Numbered from the stretch's first letter, positions 1 to 9,286 are shown. The stretch: DNA of 64,000 bases from Mycolicibacterium holsaticum DSM 44478 = JCM 12374 (GCF_019645835.1 NZ_CP080998.1:2232001-2296000); one strand, 5' to 3'. Made by a program: numbers and translations. Notes: generated by a model from the letters alone, not told the origin.

Positions 1-465
1 CGCGGGGCCAACACGCTCGACGCGATGATCGGCAACCGTTCCGTGCGGTATGTCCGATTCGGTTGGGCGGCAGCGCGGTTCGACGATCTCGTCAACTACC
101 TCCCGGCACGGGTGACGGCGGTGCTGATCGCGGTGTGCGCGCCGGTGGTGGGCGGGTCGCCGGGCGCGGCGCTGCGTGCGTGGCGGCGCGACGCCGCCCG
201 CCACCCCAGCCCCAACGCGGGCGTCGTCGAGGCCGCGTTCGCCGGCGCGCTCGGGGTGCGCTTGGGCGGTCCCACCCAGTACGCCTATGAGTTGGAGATC
301 CGCCCGACGCTCGGGGCGGGACCGGCCCCGCAGGTCTGCGATCTCGCGCGAGCGGTCCGGCTGTCGCGGGCGGTGCAGTTGGCCGCCGCAGCGGTCGCCG
401 TCGCGGTCGGCCCTGCGCTCAGTGCCGTCGGCCGTAACGGTCGGCGAGTTTGTCCTCCGTGCTGA
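1..465 (+). CDS. cobD: CobD/CbiB adenosylcobinamide-phosphate synthase, C-terminal part (5' end outside window)
   Basis: This is about the last 154 residues of CobD, the membrane protein that joins adenosylcobyric acid to an aminopropanol unit in cobalamin synthesis. The frame is open from the first base, so the N-terminus lies to the left of the window. Family signatures are visible: NTLDAMIG close to the edge, then RYVRFGWAAARFDDLVNYLP, then the hydrophobic helix ARVTAVLIAV, and a hydrophobic C-terminal helix after residue 115. The stop at 463-465 lies 47 bases inside the 3' end of the convergent SURF1 gene. It fits the pathway of cobC and rnhC downstream. Assignment is firm; total length cannot be judged. 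Confidence 0.9.
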   Translation, partial: RGANTLDAMIGNRSVRYVRFGWAAARFDDLVNYLPARVTAVLIAVCAPVVGGSPGAALRAWRRDAARHPSPNAGVVEAAFAGALGVRLGGPTQYAYELEIRPTLGAGPAPQVCDLARAVRLSRAVQLAAAAVAVAVGPALSAVGRNGRRVCPPC

Positions 466-1246
466 CCGGCTTATCCGGTGCGGCTGCCGCGGCGTCCTTG
501 GCGGCCTTCTCCCGCCGACGCTGGCGAATTTCGGCGTACGCGAAGTAGCCCAGCCCGAGCGGCGCGATGATGCCGAACGAGATCCACTGGATGCCGTAGG
601 ACAGGAACGGACCCGCATCTAGGTGCGGCAGTGCCAGTTCCCCCAACCCGCCGGGCTGGTCCCCGATGAGCTGCAGGTACGAGCCGGTCAATGGTATGCC
701 GGTGAGCTGGGAGATCTGCTCGATGTTGATCGAGTACACCTGCTGCGTGCCGTCCTGCCGCAGCGGCTCCTTACCGCGGGCCAAGCCCTCGGAGTCGCGC
801 AGTCGGGCCACGATCGTCACCTCGTTGTCCGGGACAGGCGCGATCTCCGGTACGCCAGAAGCCTGGATCGGCCGCACATACCCCCGGTTGACGAGCACGG
901 TCGGACCGTCGTCGACAGCGAACGGAACCAACACTTCGAACGCCGGTTGCCCATCGACCACCCGCAGCCGAGCCAACACCTGACCCTCGGAAAGATAATG
1001 TCCGGTGGCGGTGACCAGCCGCCATTGCGCATCCGGTGCGGCCGAATCCTGTTTCGGCAGAACCGATGTCACCGGGACCGGATCGGCCTGCAGCGACTGC
1101 GCGATCTGAGTGTTTTCGCGCGACGTCTTGGTGTTCTTCCCGAGCTGCCACGGCGCCAGCACCGTGAAGCACAGGTAAGCGAACGCGAGCACCACGACGA
1201 TCAACGCCAGCCATGACGGCCGCAGCAGAAACGCCCAGCGTCGCAT
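419..1246 (-). CDS. SURF1 family protein (cytochrome oxidase assembly)
   Basis: A 275-residue SURF1-type protein, linked in other organisms to heme a insertion and cytochrome c oxidase assembly at the membrane. It has the SURF1 plan: an N-terminal membrane helix (about residues 10-31) ending in the family motif PWQLGKN, a long extracytoplasmic loop, and a second helix (about 215-237, GIQWISFGIIAPLGLGYFAY) followed by a charged tail. The start is ATG at 1246, which directly abuts the stop of ptpA on the same strand, so it is probably the last gene of a ptkA-ptpA-SURF1 operon. The 3' end overlaps cobD by 47 bases on the other strand. Confidence 0.92.
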   Translation of the reverse strand: MRRWAFLLRPSWLALIVVVLAFAYLCFTVLAPWQLGKNTKTSRENTQIAQSLQADPVPVTSVLPKQDSAAPDAQWRLVTATGHYLSEGQVLARLRVVDGQPAFEVLVPFAVDDGPTVLVNRGYVRPIQASGVPEIAPVPDNEVTIVARLRDSEGLARGKEPLRQDGTQQVYSINIEQISQLTGIPLTGSYLQLIGDQPGGLGELALPHLDAGPFLSYGIQWISFGIIAPLGLGYFAYAEIRQRRREKAAKDAAAAAPDKPVSTEDKLADRYGRRH

Positions 1247-1740
1247 CAGCTTGCGATTCCCCGAGCGGTCAGCTGTTCGTCCAACCAGGCGTGCAGACCC
1301 GGCAGGGCGGTCGCGATCACGCGGAACACCTCTTCGAAGTCGTCGTGATCGCCATAGTAGGGGTCTTCCACGTCCAGCGGATGTGCGCCCGAGCGCGGAT
1401 CGAACGACCGCAGCATCCGCATCCGCTCCTGGGGCACGCCGAGTTCGCCCAGGATCCGGACATGGTTGCGCCCCAACGCGATAACCAGATCGGCAGACAT
1501 ATGGTCGTCGTCGACCTGGGCGGCGCGGTGCGACGTGGGGTAGCCGTGCGCGCGCAGCACGTGGGTGGCCCGGCGGTCCGCAGGTGCACCCGCGTGCCAG
1601 CCGCCGGTGCCCGCGCTGGTCACCCGGACCGCTTCGGCCAGACCGCGTTCGCTGATCTGGTGGGCGAACATCTTCTCCGCCATCGGCGACCGGCAGATGT
1701 TGCCGGAGCAGATGAACGTGACGTGCAGCATGTCAGACAC
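1246..1740 (-). CDS. ptpA: low-molecular-weight protein tyrosine phosphatase PtpA
   Basis: A 164-residue low-molecular-weight tyrosine phosphatase. In M. tuberculosis PtpA is secreted into macrophages and blocks phagosome acidification; in an environmental species the role is more likely endogenous signalling. The P-loop C(x)5R is CSGNICRSP (Cys11, Arg17) and the general-acid loop is DVEDPYYGDHDDF near residue 125. I take the GTG at 1738-1740 as start because it gives the usual family N-terminus (VSDMLHVTFICSG) and overlaps the ptkA stop by 8 bases. Longer in-frame extensions upstream only read through ptkA in another frame. Translational coupling to ptkA is likely. Confidence 0.95.
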   Translation of the reverse strand: MSDMLHVTFICSGNICRSPMAEKMFAHQISERGLAEAVRVTSAGTGGWHAGAPADRRATHVLRAHGYPTSHRAAQVDDDHMSADLVIALGRNHVRILGELGVPQERMRMLRSFDPRSGAHPLDVEDPYYGDHDDFEEVFRVIATALPGLHAWLDEQLTARGIAS

Positions 1741-2413
1741 CCAGCACCTCGCGCAGCTCGTCGACGGTGGAGACGTGGGCCAGCGCGGCCGGGCTGTCGG
1801 CGTCGTCGAAATCCCCACGGCCGTAGCCCCATCCGACCACCACGGTACCGATGCCGTGTTCGGCGGCGCCCTCCACGTCGTGGGAGCGGTCACCGACCAT
1901 CAGCACGCGTTCGGGCAGCGGCGCCAGCTGGGCCACCGCGTGCGCGACCACGTCGGCCTTGGTTGCCCGGGTGCCGTCGACGCTGGCGCCGGCAATCACC
2001 TCGAAGTGGCCGTCGAGGCCGAAGTGGGCCAGGATGCGCTGCGCGGTCGGTTCGGCCTTGGAGGTGGCCACCGCGAGCCGCACCCCGGCGGCCTGTAGAT
2101 CGGCCAGCAGCGCCGGGATGCCGTCGAACAGCCGGTTGATCGCCCAACCGCGGGCCCGGTAGTCCGACCGGTAGGCGGCGATCGCGGCGTCGGTGCGCTC
2201 GCCCAGCCCCAGTTCCTGCAGCGTGTGGTGCATCGGCGGGCCGACCACCATGCCGGCCAGGTCCCCGGCGGGGACGGCGGCGCCGACCGAGCCCAGCGCA
2301 TGGCGGAAACTCGAGACGATGCCCTCGGCCGAATCGGTCAACGTGCCATCGAGGTCGAAGATCACCAGATGCGGGCGGGTCCCCGCGGCGGTGTGGGCCA
2401 ACATGTCGGTCAC
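1733..2413 (-). CDS. ptkA: HAD-superfamily protein, PtkA orthologue (protein tyrosine kinase partner of PtpA)
   Basis: A 226-residue HAD-fold protein. Motif I is FDLDGTLTD (residues 19-27), the cap region follows, and the C-terminal motif is VGDRSHDVEGA. By sequence alone it would be called a phosphoglycolate-phosphatase-like hydrolase. Its position next to ptpA and its similarity from residue 14 onward to M. tuberculosis PtkA, which has been reported to phosphorylate PtpA, support the PtkA name. The M. tuberculosis protein carries an extra disordered N-terminal extension that is missing here. The start is ATG at 2413, 55 bases from the divergent cobC. Confidence 0.85.
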   Translation of the reverse strand: MTDMLAHTAAGTRPHLVIFDLDGTLTDSAEGIVSSFRHALGSVGAAVPAGDLAGMVVGPPMHHTLQELGLGERTDAAIAAYRSDYRARGWAINRLFDGIPALLADLQAAGVRLAVATSKAEPTAQRILAHFGLDGHFEVIAGASVDGTRATKADVVAHAVAQLAPLPERVLMVGDRSHDVEGAAEHGIGTVVVGWGYGRGDFDDADSPAALAHVSTVDELREVLGV

Positions 2414-2468
2414 AGCACCATTCTCCCCGATCGCAGAACCCCGCTGTCCGGCGCACTAGGGTCGTGTT

Positions 2469-3506
2469 GTGGCGAGTCCTTTTACGGGTGCGGTGCGCGC
2501 GGCCGCCCGCTACCACGGCGATCAGGCCGCGGTCCCCGGCATGCTGGACTTCGCCGTCAACGTCCGCGCCGACGAGCCTCCTACCTGGCTCGTTGACCGT
2601 CTGGCGGCCCGGCTGACCGATCTCGGCCACTATCCCAGCGCCGCCGACGAGCAGCGGGCGGTCGCTGCGGTTTCGGCCAGACACGCACGCAGCGCCGACG
2701 AGGTTGCGCTGCTGTGCGGCGCTGCCGAGGGATTTACGCTGTTGGCGAACCTGCGGCCCCGGCTGGCGGCGCTGATCCAGCCGTCGTTCACCGAACCCGA
2801 GGCGGCGCTGGCCGCGGCGGGGGTGCCGTTCGAGCACGTCGTGCTGGCCCCGCCGTTCACGCTGTCCGACGACCGCTTGGTGCCCGACGAGGCCGACCTG
2901 GTCGTCGTCGCGAACCCGACCAATCCCACGTCGGTGCTGCACACCCGTGAGCAGGTGCTGGCGCTGCGCCGGCCCGGGCGCATCCTCGTTGTCGACGAGG
3001 CGTTCGCCGATGCGGTGCCGGGGGAGCCCGCGTCGCTGGCCGGCCAGTCGTTACCGGATGTGGTGGTGCTGCGCAGCCTGACCAAGACCTGGGCGTTGGC
3101 CGGGCTGCGGGTCGGCTATGCGCTGGGCCCCGCCGGTGTGCTCGAGCAGATGACGGCACGACGCCCGCACTGGCCGCTGGGCACGCTGCAGCTGGAGGCG
3201 ATCACCGCGTGCAGCTCACCCGAAGCGGTCGCCGAGGCCGAGCGCGGCGCCCGCCGGCTCGTCGGGCTGCGCGCCGAGATGGTGGCCGGCTTGGCTAGCA
3301 TCGGCGTCGACGTCGTCGGCGGATGCGCCCCGTTTGTCCTGATCTCGGTCGGAGATGCAGCTTTGATGCGAAAACATCTGTACAGCAAAGGAATTACCGT
3401 GCGTCGCGGTGACACGTTCGTCGGTCTGGAAGGTCAGTACCTGCGCGTGGCGGTGCGCCGGGAGTGGCCGGTGCTGGTCGAGGCGATGGCGGAGGTGCTG
3501 CGGTGA
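2469..3506 (+). CDS. cobC: CobC-like PLP-dependent aminotransferase (threonine-phosphate decarboxylase family)
   Basis: A 345-residue class I/II fold PLP enzyme of the CobC/histidinol-phosphate aminotransferase group. The family decarboxylates L-threonine O-3-phosphate to the aminopropanol phosphate used by CobD, consistent with cobD lying just to the left. The PLP lysine is in [15 protein letters not shown], and NPTNPT supplies the cofactor-binding asparagine. The start is GTG at 2469. The stop overlaps the start of the next gene in a GTGA, so this opens a coupled run of four genes. A histidinol-phosphate-like aminotransferase is the main alternative. Confidence 0.85.
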   Translation: MASPFTGAVRAAARYHGDQAAVPGMLDFAVNVRADEPPTWLVDRLAARLTDLGHYPSAADEQRAVAAVSARHARSADEVALLCGAAEGFTLLANLRPRLAALIQPSFTEPEAALAAAGVPFEHVVLAPPFTLSDDRLVPDEADLVVVANPTNPTSVLHTREQVLALRRPGRILVVDEAFADAVPGEPASLAGQSLPDVVVLRSLTKTWALAGLRVGYALGPAGVLEQMTARRPHWPLGTLQLEAITACSSPEAVAEAERGARRLVGLRAEMVAGLASIGVDVVGGCAPFVLISVGDAALMRKHLYSKGITVRRGDTFVGLEGQYLRVAVRREWPVLVEAMAEVLR

Positions 3507-4636
3507 GTGTCCGGTTGGCCGACATCATCGACGTGCTCGAGGCGGCGTATCCGACCGCGCTGGCGCAGGATTGGGATTCGGTGGGTCTGGTGTGCGGTGA
3601 TCCCGTGGAGCCTGTCGATGCGGTCACCGTCGCAGTCGACGCAACCGCCGCCGTCGTTGCCGAGGTGCCCGAGCGCGGTCTGCTGCTTGCGCACCACCCG
3701 CTGCTGCTGCGCGGTGTCGACACGGTGGCCGCCAGCACCGCCAAAGGTGCCCTGATCCACCAGATGATTCGGGCCCGACAGGCCCTGTTCACCGCGCACA
3801 CCAACGCCGACGCGGCGTCGCCGGGGGTGTCCGACGCGCTCGCGAGCGCGCTGGACCTCACCGTCGAGGAGGTGCTCGCGCCCACCCCTGCCGGCCCTGA
3901 CCTCGACAAGTGGGTGGTGTTCGTCCCCGTCGAGGACGCCGACGCGGTGCGCCAGGCGATGTTCGACGCCGGCGCCGGTCAGATGGGCGACTACTCGCAC
4001 TGCAGTTGGAGCGCGACCGGCACCGGCCAGTTCCTGCCCCACGACGGCGCGAACCCCGCGATCGGCAGCGTGGGCACCGTCGAACGCGTCTCCGAGGACC
4101 GGATCGAGGTGATCGCACCCGCGCGGCGGCGCGCCCGTGTGCTGGCCGCGCTGCGCTCGGCGCACCCCTATGAAGAACCGGCGTTCGACATCTTCACCCT
4201 GGCACCCGTGCCGGGCAACGTCGGCCTGGGCCGCATCGGTGTACTGCCGAGCCCGGAACCGTTGTCGGCGTTCGTTTCCCGGGTGTGCGATGCGCTGCCG
4301 GCCACGTCGTGGGGCGTGCGGGGCAGCGGTGAGCCAGACAGCCAAGTGTCGCGGGTCGCGGTGTGCGGGGGAGCGGGCGACTCGCTGCTGGACGTCGTCG
4401 CCGGCGCCGACGTCCAGGCCTACGTCACCTCCGATCTTCGGCACCACCCCGTCGACGAGCACCGGCGCACTTCTGACGTGGCGCTCGTCGACGTGGCGCA
4501 CTGGGCCAGTGAGTACCCGTGGTGTCATCAGGCCGCAGAACTGCTGCGGAACCAATTCGGCGACGCGCTCGCAGTGCGAGTGTCGGCGATCCGAACCGAT
4601 CCGTGGAATGTTGAGAGAACAGGTCATGAAAGCTGA
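3503..4636 (+). CDS. Nif3-like dinuclear metal protein (GTP cyclohydrolase I type 2 / YbgI family)
   Basis: A 377-residue Nif3-family protein, a conserved metal-binding family whose enzymatic role is still unclear although some members are named GTP cyclohydrolase I type 2. The N-terminal block [18 protein letters not shown] with [10 protein letters not shown], the metal-site segment [14 protein letters not shown], and the C-terminal [14 protein letters not shown] and [10 protein letters not shown] are typical. The middle carries the extra PII-like insertion of the long family form. The start is GTG at 3503, overlapping the cobC stop by four bases. The gene overlaps the zinc-ribbon gene by 11 bases. 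Confidence 0.9.
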   Translation: MSVRLADIIDVLEAAYPTALAQDWDSVGLVCGDPVEPVDAVTVAVDATAAVVAEVPERGLLLAHHPLLLRGVDTVAASTAKGALIHQMIRARQALFTAHTNADAASPGVSDALASALDLTVEEVLAPTPAGPDLDKWVVFVPVEDADAVRQAMFDAGAGQMGDYSHCSWSATGTGQFLPHDGANPAIGSVGTVERVSEDRIEVIAPARRRARVLAALRSAHPYEEPAFDIFTLAPVPGNVGLGRIGVLPSPEPLSAFVSRVCDALPATSWGVRGSGEPDSQVSRVAVCGGAGDSLLDVVAGADVQAYVTSDLRHHPVDEHRRTSDVALVDVAHWASEYPWCHQAAELLRNQFGDALAVRVSAIRTDPWNVERTGHES

Positions 4637-5363
4637 AGTAGCCCAACAACGGTCGTTGCTCGAACTGGCCGAGCTCGACGCCGGGCTGAACCGGATCGAG
4701 CACCGGGCCAAGAACCTGGCCGAGCAGCAGCACCTCGAAGAGGTCCAGGGCACGCTGCAGGAGGCCAACGACAAACTCGCCGCGCTGCAGCTCGCGATCG
4801 ACGGTTTCGACGACGAGGTCGCGAAGTTCGAAACCGAAATCGACGGGGTCCGTCAGCGCGAGGACCGCGACCGGCGCCTGCTCGCCGACGGCAGCGTGGA
4901 TGCCAAGCAGCTCACCGAACTGCAGCACGAACTGCAGACGCTGGAGCGTCGGCAGGCAGCGCTGGAGGACGCCCTGCTGGAGGTGATGGAGCGGCGCGAG
5001 GAACTGCAGCGCGACCAGGGCGCCGCGCTCGCGAGGATCGACGAACTGCAGAGCGCGCTCGGTGATGCCCAGAAGGCGTGTGACGACGCCCGGGCCGAGA
5101 TCGATCAGCAGCGTCACCAGAGTGTTTCGCGCCGAGACGAACTCATCTCAGGGCTGGCGCCCGATCTGGCCGCGCTGTATGAGCGCCAACGTGAGCGCGG
5201 CGGCGCGGGCGCGGGCCTGCTGCAGGGCCGGCGTTGCGGCGCCTGCCGGATCGAGATCGACAAGGGTGAACTGGCGCGCATCTCGGCCGCAGCCGACGAC
5301 GATCTGCTGCGCTGCCCGGAGTGCGGAGCGATCCTGTTGCGGCTCAACGGAACGAGCGCGTGA
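4626..5363 (+). CDS. coiled-coil zinc-ribbon protein (C4-type zinc ribbon family)
   Basis: A 245-residue protein with a long coiled coil (about residues 10-180, rich in Glu, Gln, Leu and Arg) and a C-terminal C4 zinc ribbon made by CGACR and CPECG. The family is widespread in actinobacteria next to Nif3-like and RNase H genes, and its function is not established; nucleic acid or protein binding is only a guess. The chosen ATG at 4626 gives the conserved N-terminus [21 protein letters not shown] second in-frame ATG at 4608 is possible. The stop overlaps the rnhC start (GTGA). Confidence 0.9.
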   Translation: MKAEVAQQRSLLELAELDAGLNRIEHRAKNLAEQQHLEEVQGTLQEANDKLAALQLAIDGFDDEVAKFETEIDGVRQREDRDRRLLADGSVDAKQLTELQHELQTLERRQAALEDALLEVMERREELQRDQGAALARIDELQSALGDAQKACDDARAEIDQQRHQSVSRRDELISGLAPDLAALYERQRERGGAGAGLLQGRRCGACRIEIDKGELARISAAADDDLLRCPECGAILLRLNGTSA

Positions 5364-6463
5364 AAGTCCTCGTCGAGGCCGACGGTGGATCACGCGGCAA
5401 CCCCGGACCGGCGGGCTACGGGGCGGTCGTCTGGTCGCAGGACCGTGCCACGATGCTCGCCGAGGGCAAGGAGGCGATCGGCCAGGCCACCAACAACGTC
5501 GCCGAATACCGCGGTCTGATCGCCGGGTTGGAAATGGCCGCGGAGCTGGGGGCCTCCGAGGTCGCGGTGCACATGGACTCCAAGCTCGTGGTGGAGCAGA
5601 TGTCGGATCGGTGGCGGGTCAAGCATCCGGATCTGGCGCCGCTGCATCAGCAGGCCAAGGCGCTGGCGACACGCTTCGACAGGATCACCTACGAATGGAT
5701 CCCGCGGGCGAAGAACTCCTATGCCGACCGGTTGGCCAACGAAGCGATGGATGCCGCTGCGGAAATCGAAAACCCCACCAAGGCACCGACACCGAACGTC
5801 GCACCCCAGACTTCTCCGGCAGGCTGGACCGGTGCACGTGGTGAGCCAACGCGGTTTCTCTTGCTTAGGCACGGTCAGACCGAGTTGTCCACGCAGCGAC
5901 GTTATTCCGGACGCGGTAACCCCGCGCTGACTGACGTCGGGCGCCGGCAGGCCGAACTGGCCGCGCAGTACATGGCGAACAAGGGCGGCGTCGACGCGGT
6001 CGTCACCTCACCATTGCAGCGGGCCTACGAGACCGCCGCGGCGGCGGCCAAGGCGCTTGGCCTCGATGTCACCGTGGACGAGGACCTGATCGAGACGGAC
6101 TTCGGCGCGTGGGAAGGGCTGACCTTCACCGAGGCGTCCCAACGCGATCCGGAGATTCACCGTCGATGGCTGCGCGACACCTCGGTGTTGCCGCCCGGCG
6201 GCGAGAGCTTCGACAGCGTCGCGCAACGCGTGCAGCGCGCACAGAACCGCCTCGTCACCGACTACGGCGGCCAGACGGTGCTGGTGGTGTCGCACGTGAC
6301 GCCGATCAAAACGTTTCTGCGGATAGCGCTGGACGCCGGGCCCAACATCCTCTACCGGTTGCATCTGGATCTTGCGTCGTTGTCGATGGCGGAGTTCTAT
6401 CCCGACGGGGTGGCATCGGTGAGGTTGGTCAACCAGACGGATTATCTGTCGTCAGACCTGTAG
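5360..6463 (+). CDS. rnhC: bifunctional RNase H1 / alpha-ribazole-phosphatase-like acid phosphatase
   Basis: A 367-residue fusion. Residues 1-130 are an RNase HI domain with all acidic residues visible (EADGGSRGNPG, NNVAEYRGL, VHMDSKLVV, YADRLANEA). A Pro/Thr-rich linker of about 30 residues follows. Residues from about 170 are a histidine phosphatase of CobC type (LLLRHGQTE with RYSGRGNPALTD, and VVSHVTPIK). The first half removes RNA from RNA:DNA hybrids; the second half can act as alpha-ribazole phosphatase in cobalamin synthesis. The GTG start at 5360 overlaps the upstream stop by four bases. This is the known mycobacterial fusion type. Confidence 0.93.
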   Translation: MKVLVEADGGSRGNPGPAGYGAVVWSQDRATMLAEGKEAIGQATNNVAEYRGLIAGLEMAAELGASEVAVHMDSKLVVEQMSDRWRVKHPDLAPLHQQAKALATRFDRITYEWIPRAKNSYADRLANEAMDAAAEIENPTKAPTPNVAPQTSPAGWTGARGEPTRFLLLRHGQTELSTQRRYSGRGNPALTDVGRRQAELAAQYMANKGGVDAVVTSPLQRAYETAAAAAKALGLDVTVDEDLIETDFGAWEGLTFTEASQRDPEIHRRWLRDTSVLPPGGESFDSVAQRVQRAQNRLVTDYGGQTVLVVSHVTPIKTFLRIALDAGPNILYRLHLDLASLSMAEFYPDGVASVRLVNQTDYLSSDL

Positions 6464-6473
6464 GTTTGCCCCG

Positions 6474-7700
6474 GTGAGGGTCCTTGTGTCCGGGGCTAGC
6501 GTCGCGGGCCCGGTGGTGGCGTACTGGCTGAGTCGCAACGGCTTCGACGTGACCGTCGTGGAGCGCGCCCCCGCGCTACGCAAGGCCGGCGGGCATGCCG
6601 TCGACCTGTTCAAACCTGCGATGGCCATCGCCGAGAAGATGGGGATTCTCGACGATATCGAGGCCAAAGCCACCGGCACCGACGTCATCGAGGCCTACCG
6701 CGAAGGGCGGAACCGGCCACACGTGATCGAGGTCGGCCGGTTGATGAGCGCGGTATCGGACCGCCACGTCGAGATCATGCGCGACGACCTCTCGCAGATC
6801 CTCTATGACGCCGGCCGCGAAACGGTCGATTACCGGTTCGGCGAGTCGATCACCGAGATCGCCGCGGACGACAAGGGTGTTTCCGTCGCCTTCGAGCGCA
6901 GCTCGGCTCAACGGTTCGACCTGGTGATCGGAGCCGACGGCCTGCACTCGAATGTCCGGCGCCTGGTCTTCGGCCCGGAATCGGACTACGCCACCTGGAT
7001 CGGAGCGTATCTGGCGGTGGCCAGCGTCCCCAATTACCTGGACCTGCGCGACCGGATGGTGGTCACCTACGGCGTCGACCGGATGGCCGGTCTGTACAGC
7101 GCTGCCCAGATGGCCGATGCGCGAGCGGTATTCCTGTTCCGGCCGCCACGGCAGATCGACTATGACTACCGTGACGTTGCGGCGCAGAAGCGGTTCTTGC
7201 GCGAGGCTTTCGAAGGGCTCGGCCCGCGGGTGACCCGGCTCCTCGACGAAGCAGACCGTTCCGCGTCCTTCTATCTCGATTCGATCACCCAGCTGCAGAT
7301 GCCCAGTTGGTCGCGCGGTCGGGTGAGCCTTGTCGGTGACGCCGGGTACTGCCCGGGACCTGCGGTCGGGGGTAGCACGAGCCTCGCGGTGGTGGGCGCC
7401 TATGTGCTCGCAGGCGAGTTGGCGATCGCGAACGGCGACCACTCGCGTGCGTTCGCCGCATACGAGCAAGCCATGGCCGACTATGTCACCCGCAGTCGGG
7501 CGTTCGCGGTGGGTGCGGCGAAGCGGCTACTGCCTGCCAACCGGTCTGGGGTGTGGGCGGTGATCGGTGCCGGCCTGTTGGTCAGCCATCTTCCGGTGTT
7601 CGTGACGCGGGCGCTGACCAAGGTCACCCCGCGCACCGTGCGGCTACACGACTCGGTGGTCGTCAAGGACTATCCGAGCGATTCGGCATTGAGTCGATAA
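6474..7700 (+). CDS. FAD-dependent aromatic-ring-hydroxylase-like monooxygenase
   Basis: A 408-residue flavoprotein of the PHBH (p-hydroxybenzoate hydroxylase) fold. The Rossmann FAD motif is at the N-terminus (VLVSGASVAGPVVAYWL), the DG motif is DLVIGADGLHSNVRR, and the C-terminal FAD motif is VSLVGDAGYCPGPAVGG. A hydrophobic stretch near residue 360 (VWAVIGAGLLVSHL) suggests membrane contact. Relatives hydroxylate aromatic or polyketide substrates or inactivate drugs; the substrate cannot be read here. The start is GTG at 6474, ten bases after rnhC, so co-transcription is possible. From here to 17.4 kb the genes are accessory relative to the M. tuberculosis layout as I know it. Confidence 0.85.
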   Translation: MRVLVSGASVAGPVVAYWLSRNGFDVTVVERAPALRKAGGHAVDLFKPAMAIAEKMGILDDIEAKATGTDVIEAYREGRNRPHVIEVGRLMSAVSDRHVEIMRDDLSQILYDAGRETVDYRFGESITEIAADDKGVSVAFERSSAQRFDLVIGADGLHSNVRRLVFGPESDYATWIGAYLAVASVPNYLDLRDRMVVTYGVDRMAGLYSAAQMADARAVFLFRPPRQIDYDYRDVAAQKRFLREAFEGLGPRVTRLLDEADRSASFYLDSITQLQMPSWSRGRVSLVGDAGYCPGPAVGGSTSLAVVGAYVLAGELAIANGDHSRAFAAYEQAMADYVTRSRAFAVGAAKRLLPANRSGVWAVIGAGLLVSHLPVFVTRALTKVTPRTVRLHDSVVVKDYPSDSALSR

Positions 7701-7710
7701 CGACTGTGCG

Positions 7711-8283
7711 TCAGGCATGTAGGTGCACGCGCTCGCCGTGCAGGCCGAAAATCGTGATGGCCTCGACAGGGCCGTCGACAGCGCCGAACCAATGCGGTGT
7801 CCACGTCGAAAACTCCACGGCCTCACCGGGTTTGACCGTGAAGTCGCGGTCACCCAGAATCAACCGCAGCTGACCGGACAGCACGTACATCCAGTCCTGA
7901 CCCTCATGCACCGGCAGTTCCTTCGGTGGTGTCCGCCGCCGCGCGCTGATCCGGATCTTGTATGCGTGCAGACCGCCTGCGGCCTGCCTGGTCAGCGGCC
8001 AGTAGGTGATGCAGTGATGGGTGTGGGAGTTGGCTCGTACGCGCGGATCTGGCGCCTCGGGCTCACGCAGCAGCTCGTCGGTGCTCACCGATAGCGCGGC
8101 CGCGAGGCGGGGGAGATGGTCGAGGGCCAGCCGCCGCTTGCCGGACTCCAACCGGCTGAGCGTGGACACGTCGATGTTGGACCGGTTCGCCACTTCTTCG
8201 AGCGTCAGCCCGTGTTGCGTACGCAGATCACGCAGCCGGCGTCGCACCCGGACGTCGACACTTTCCTCTGGTTTTGCCTCCAT
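7711..8283 (-). CDS. XRE-family transcriptional regulator with C-terminal cupin sensor domain
   Basis: A 190-residue regulator. Residues about 10-65 form an XRE helix-turn-helix (RRLRDLRTQHGLTLEEVANR, then STLSRLESGKR). Residues about 90-190 form a cupin barrel (HEGQDWMYVLSGQLRLILG, PGEAVEFSTWTPHWFGA) that should bind a small ligand. It is divergent from the flavoprotein gene at 8330, and its ATG (8283-8281) is 46 bases from that start, so control of the neighbouring pair is likely. Many such regulators repress adjacent metabolic or redox genes. The 3' end faces the monooxygenase gene with a 10-base gap. Confidence 0.9.
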   Translation of the reverse strand: MEAKPEESVDVRVRRRLRDLRTQHGLTLEEVANRSNIDVSTLSRLESGKRRLALDHLPRLAAALSVSTDELLREPEAPDPRVRANSHTHHCITYWPLTRQAAGGLHAYKIRISARRRTPPKELPVHEGQDWMYVLSGQLRLILGDRDFTVKPGEAVEFSTWTPHWFGAVDGPVEAITIFGLHGERVHLHA

Positions 8284-8329
8284 GGCAAACGAGCTTGGCA
8301 TTCCGAACGCGGGTCTGCAAGGTGGTGTC

Positions 8330-9286
8330 ATGGATACGACATGGGATTGCGTGATCGTGGGCGGCGGTGCGGCCGGGCTGAGCGCGGGGCTGGTGCTCGG
8401 TCGGGCGCGGCGGGGCACGCTGCTGGTCGACGCCGGAACCCAGAGCAATCTGCCCGCGCACGGAATCGGCGGGCTGCTCGGCCACGACGGGCGGGCACCT
8501 GCGGAGCTCTACGCCATGGGCCGCCATGAACTCTCGGCCTATCCGAGCGTCGAAGTGCGTGACGGCAAGGTCATTGCGGCCCAACGCGTCGACGATGGGT
8601 TCGTCGTGCAGTTGGCCGACGGCCGTCGTGAGCAGACGCGCCGGATACTTCTGGCCGGCGGGATGGATTACCGCCCGCCCGACATCCCCGGGCTGGCCGA
8701 GCTGTGGGGCAGGTCGGTCTTTCACTGCCCGTTCTGTCACGGCTGGGAAGTGCGCGACCAGCCGTTGGCCGTCCTGGGGCGCGGCGTGCGCGCCGTGCAC
8801 TCGGCTCTGCTGCTGCGTGGCTGGAGCGACGACGTCGTGGTGCTGACCGACGGGCCAGGCGACATCGACGACGCCGATCATGCCCGGCTTGCTTCGGCGG
8901 GCATCGGCATCGACGAACGACAGGTCACCGAACTCGACTCGGAGAGCAGTGAATTGACGGCCGTCGTATTCAGCGACGGATCCCGGCTGAGACGCCGGGG
9001 CTTGCTCGTCGCCACCACGCTTCACCAGCGGTCACCGCTGGCCGAACACCTGGGCGTCGAATTCGCCGGGCCGACTCCGGTTTCCGCGCAGCCGGTGGCC
9101 GTGGATGCGTTGTATCGCACCACCACACCCGGCGTGTTCGCGGCGGGGGACCTGAGCGTCCAAATGCCGCAAGTGGCCGCGGCGGTGGCGAGTGGATCAC
9201 TGGCCGCGGCCGCAGTGGTGCAGAGCCTTGTCGCCGACGAATACGGTCTGGCCGTTCCTGAGAGGAGCCAACATGTCAACGTCTGA
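8330..9286 (+). CDS. thioredoxin-reductase-like FAD oxidoreductase with CPFC redox motif
   Basis: A 318-residue flavoprotein of the thioredoxin reductase fold. The N-terminal FAD motif is VIVGGGAAGLSAGLVLGRAR, the redox pair is Cys133/Cys136 in HCPFCHGWEV, and the C-terminal FAD motif is GVFAAGDLS. The central nucleotide-binding segment is weak (VLGRGVRAVHSA), and the HRRR-type patch that reads the NADPH phosphate is not seen. The layout therefore resembles the dithiol oxidase branch (GliT/HlmI-like) as much as a true thioredoxin reductase. I use the ATG at 8330, which has the ribosome site AAGGTGG upstream; an in-frame ATG at 8282 overlaps the divergent regulator start. Confidence 0.85.
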   Translation: MDTTWDCVIVGGGAAGLSAGLVLGRARRGTLLVDAGTQSNLPAHGIGGLLGHDGRAPAELYAMGRHELSAYPSVEVRDGKVIAAQRVDDGFVVQLADGRREQTRRILLAGGMDYRPPDIPGLAELWGRSVFHCPFCHGWEVRDQPLAVLGRGVRAVHSALLLRGWSDDVVVLTDGPGDIDDADHARLASAGIGIDERQVTELDSESSELTAVVFSDGSRLRRRGLLVATTLHQRSPLAEHLGVEFAGPTPVSAQPVAVDALYRTTTPGVFAAGDLSVQMPQVAAAVASGSLAAAAVVQSLVADEYGLAVPERSQHVNV

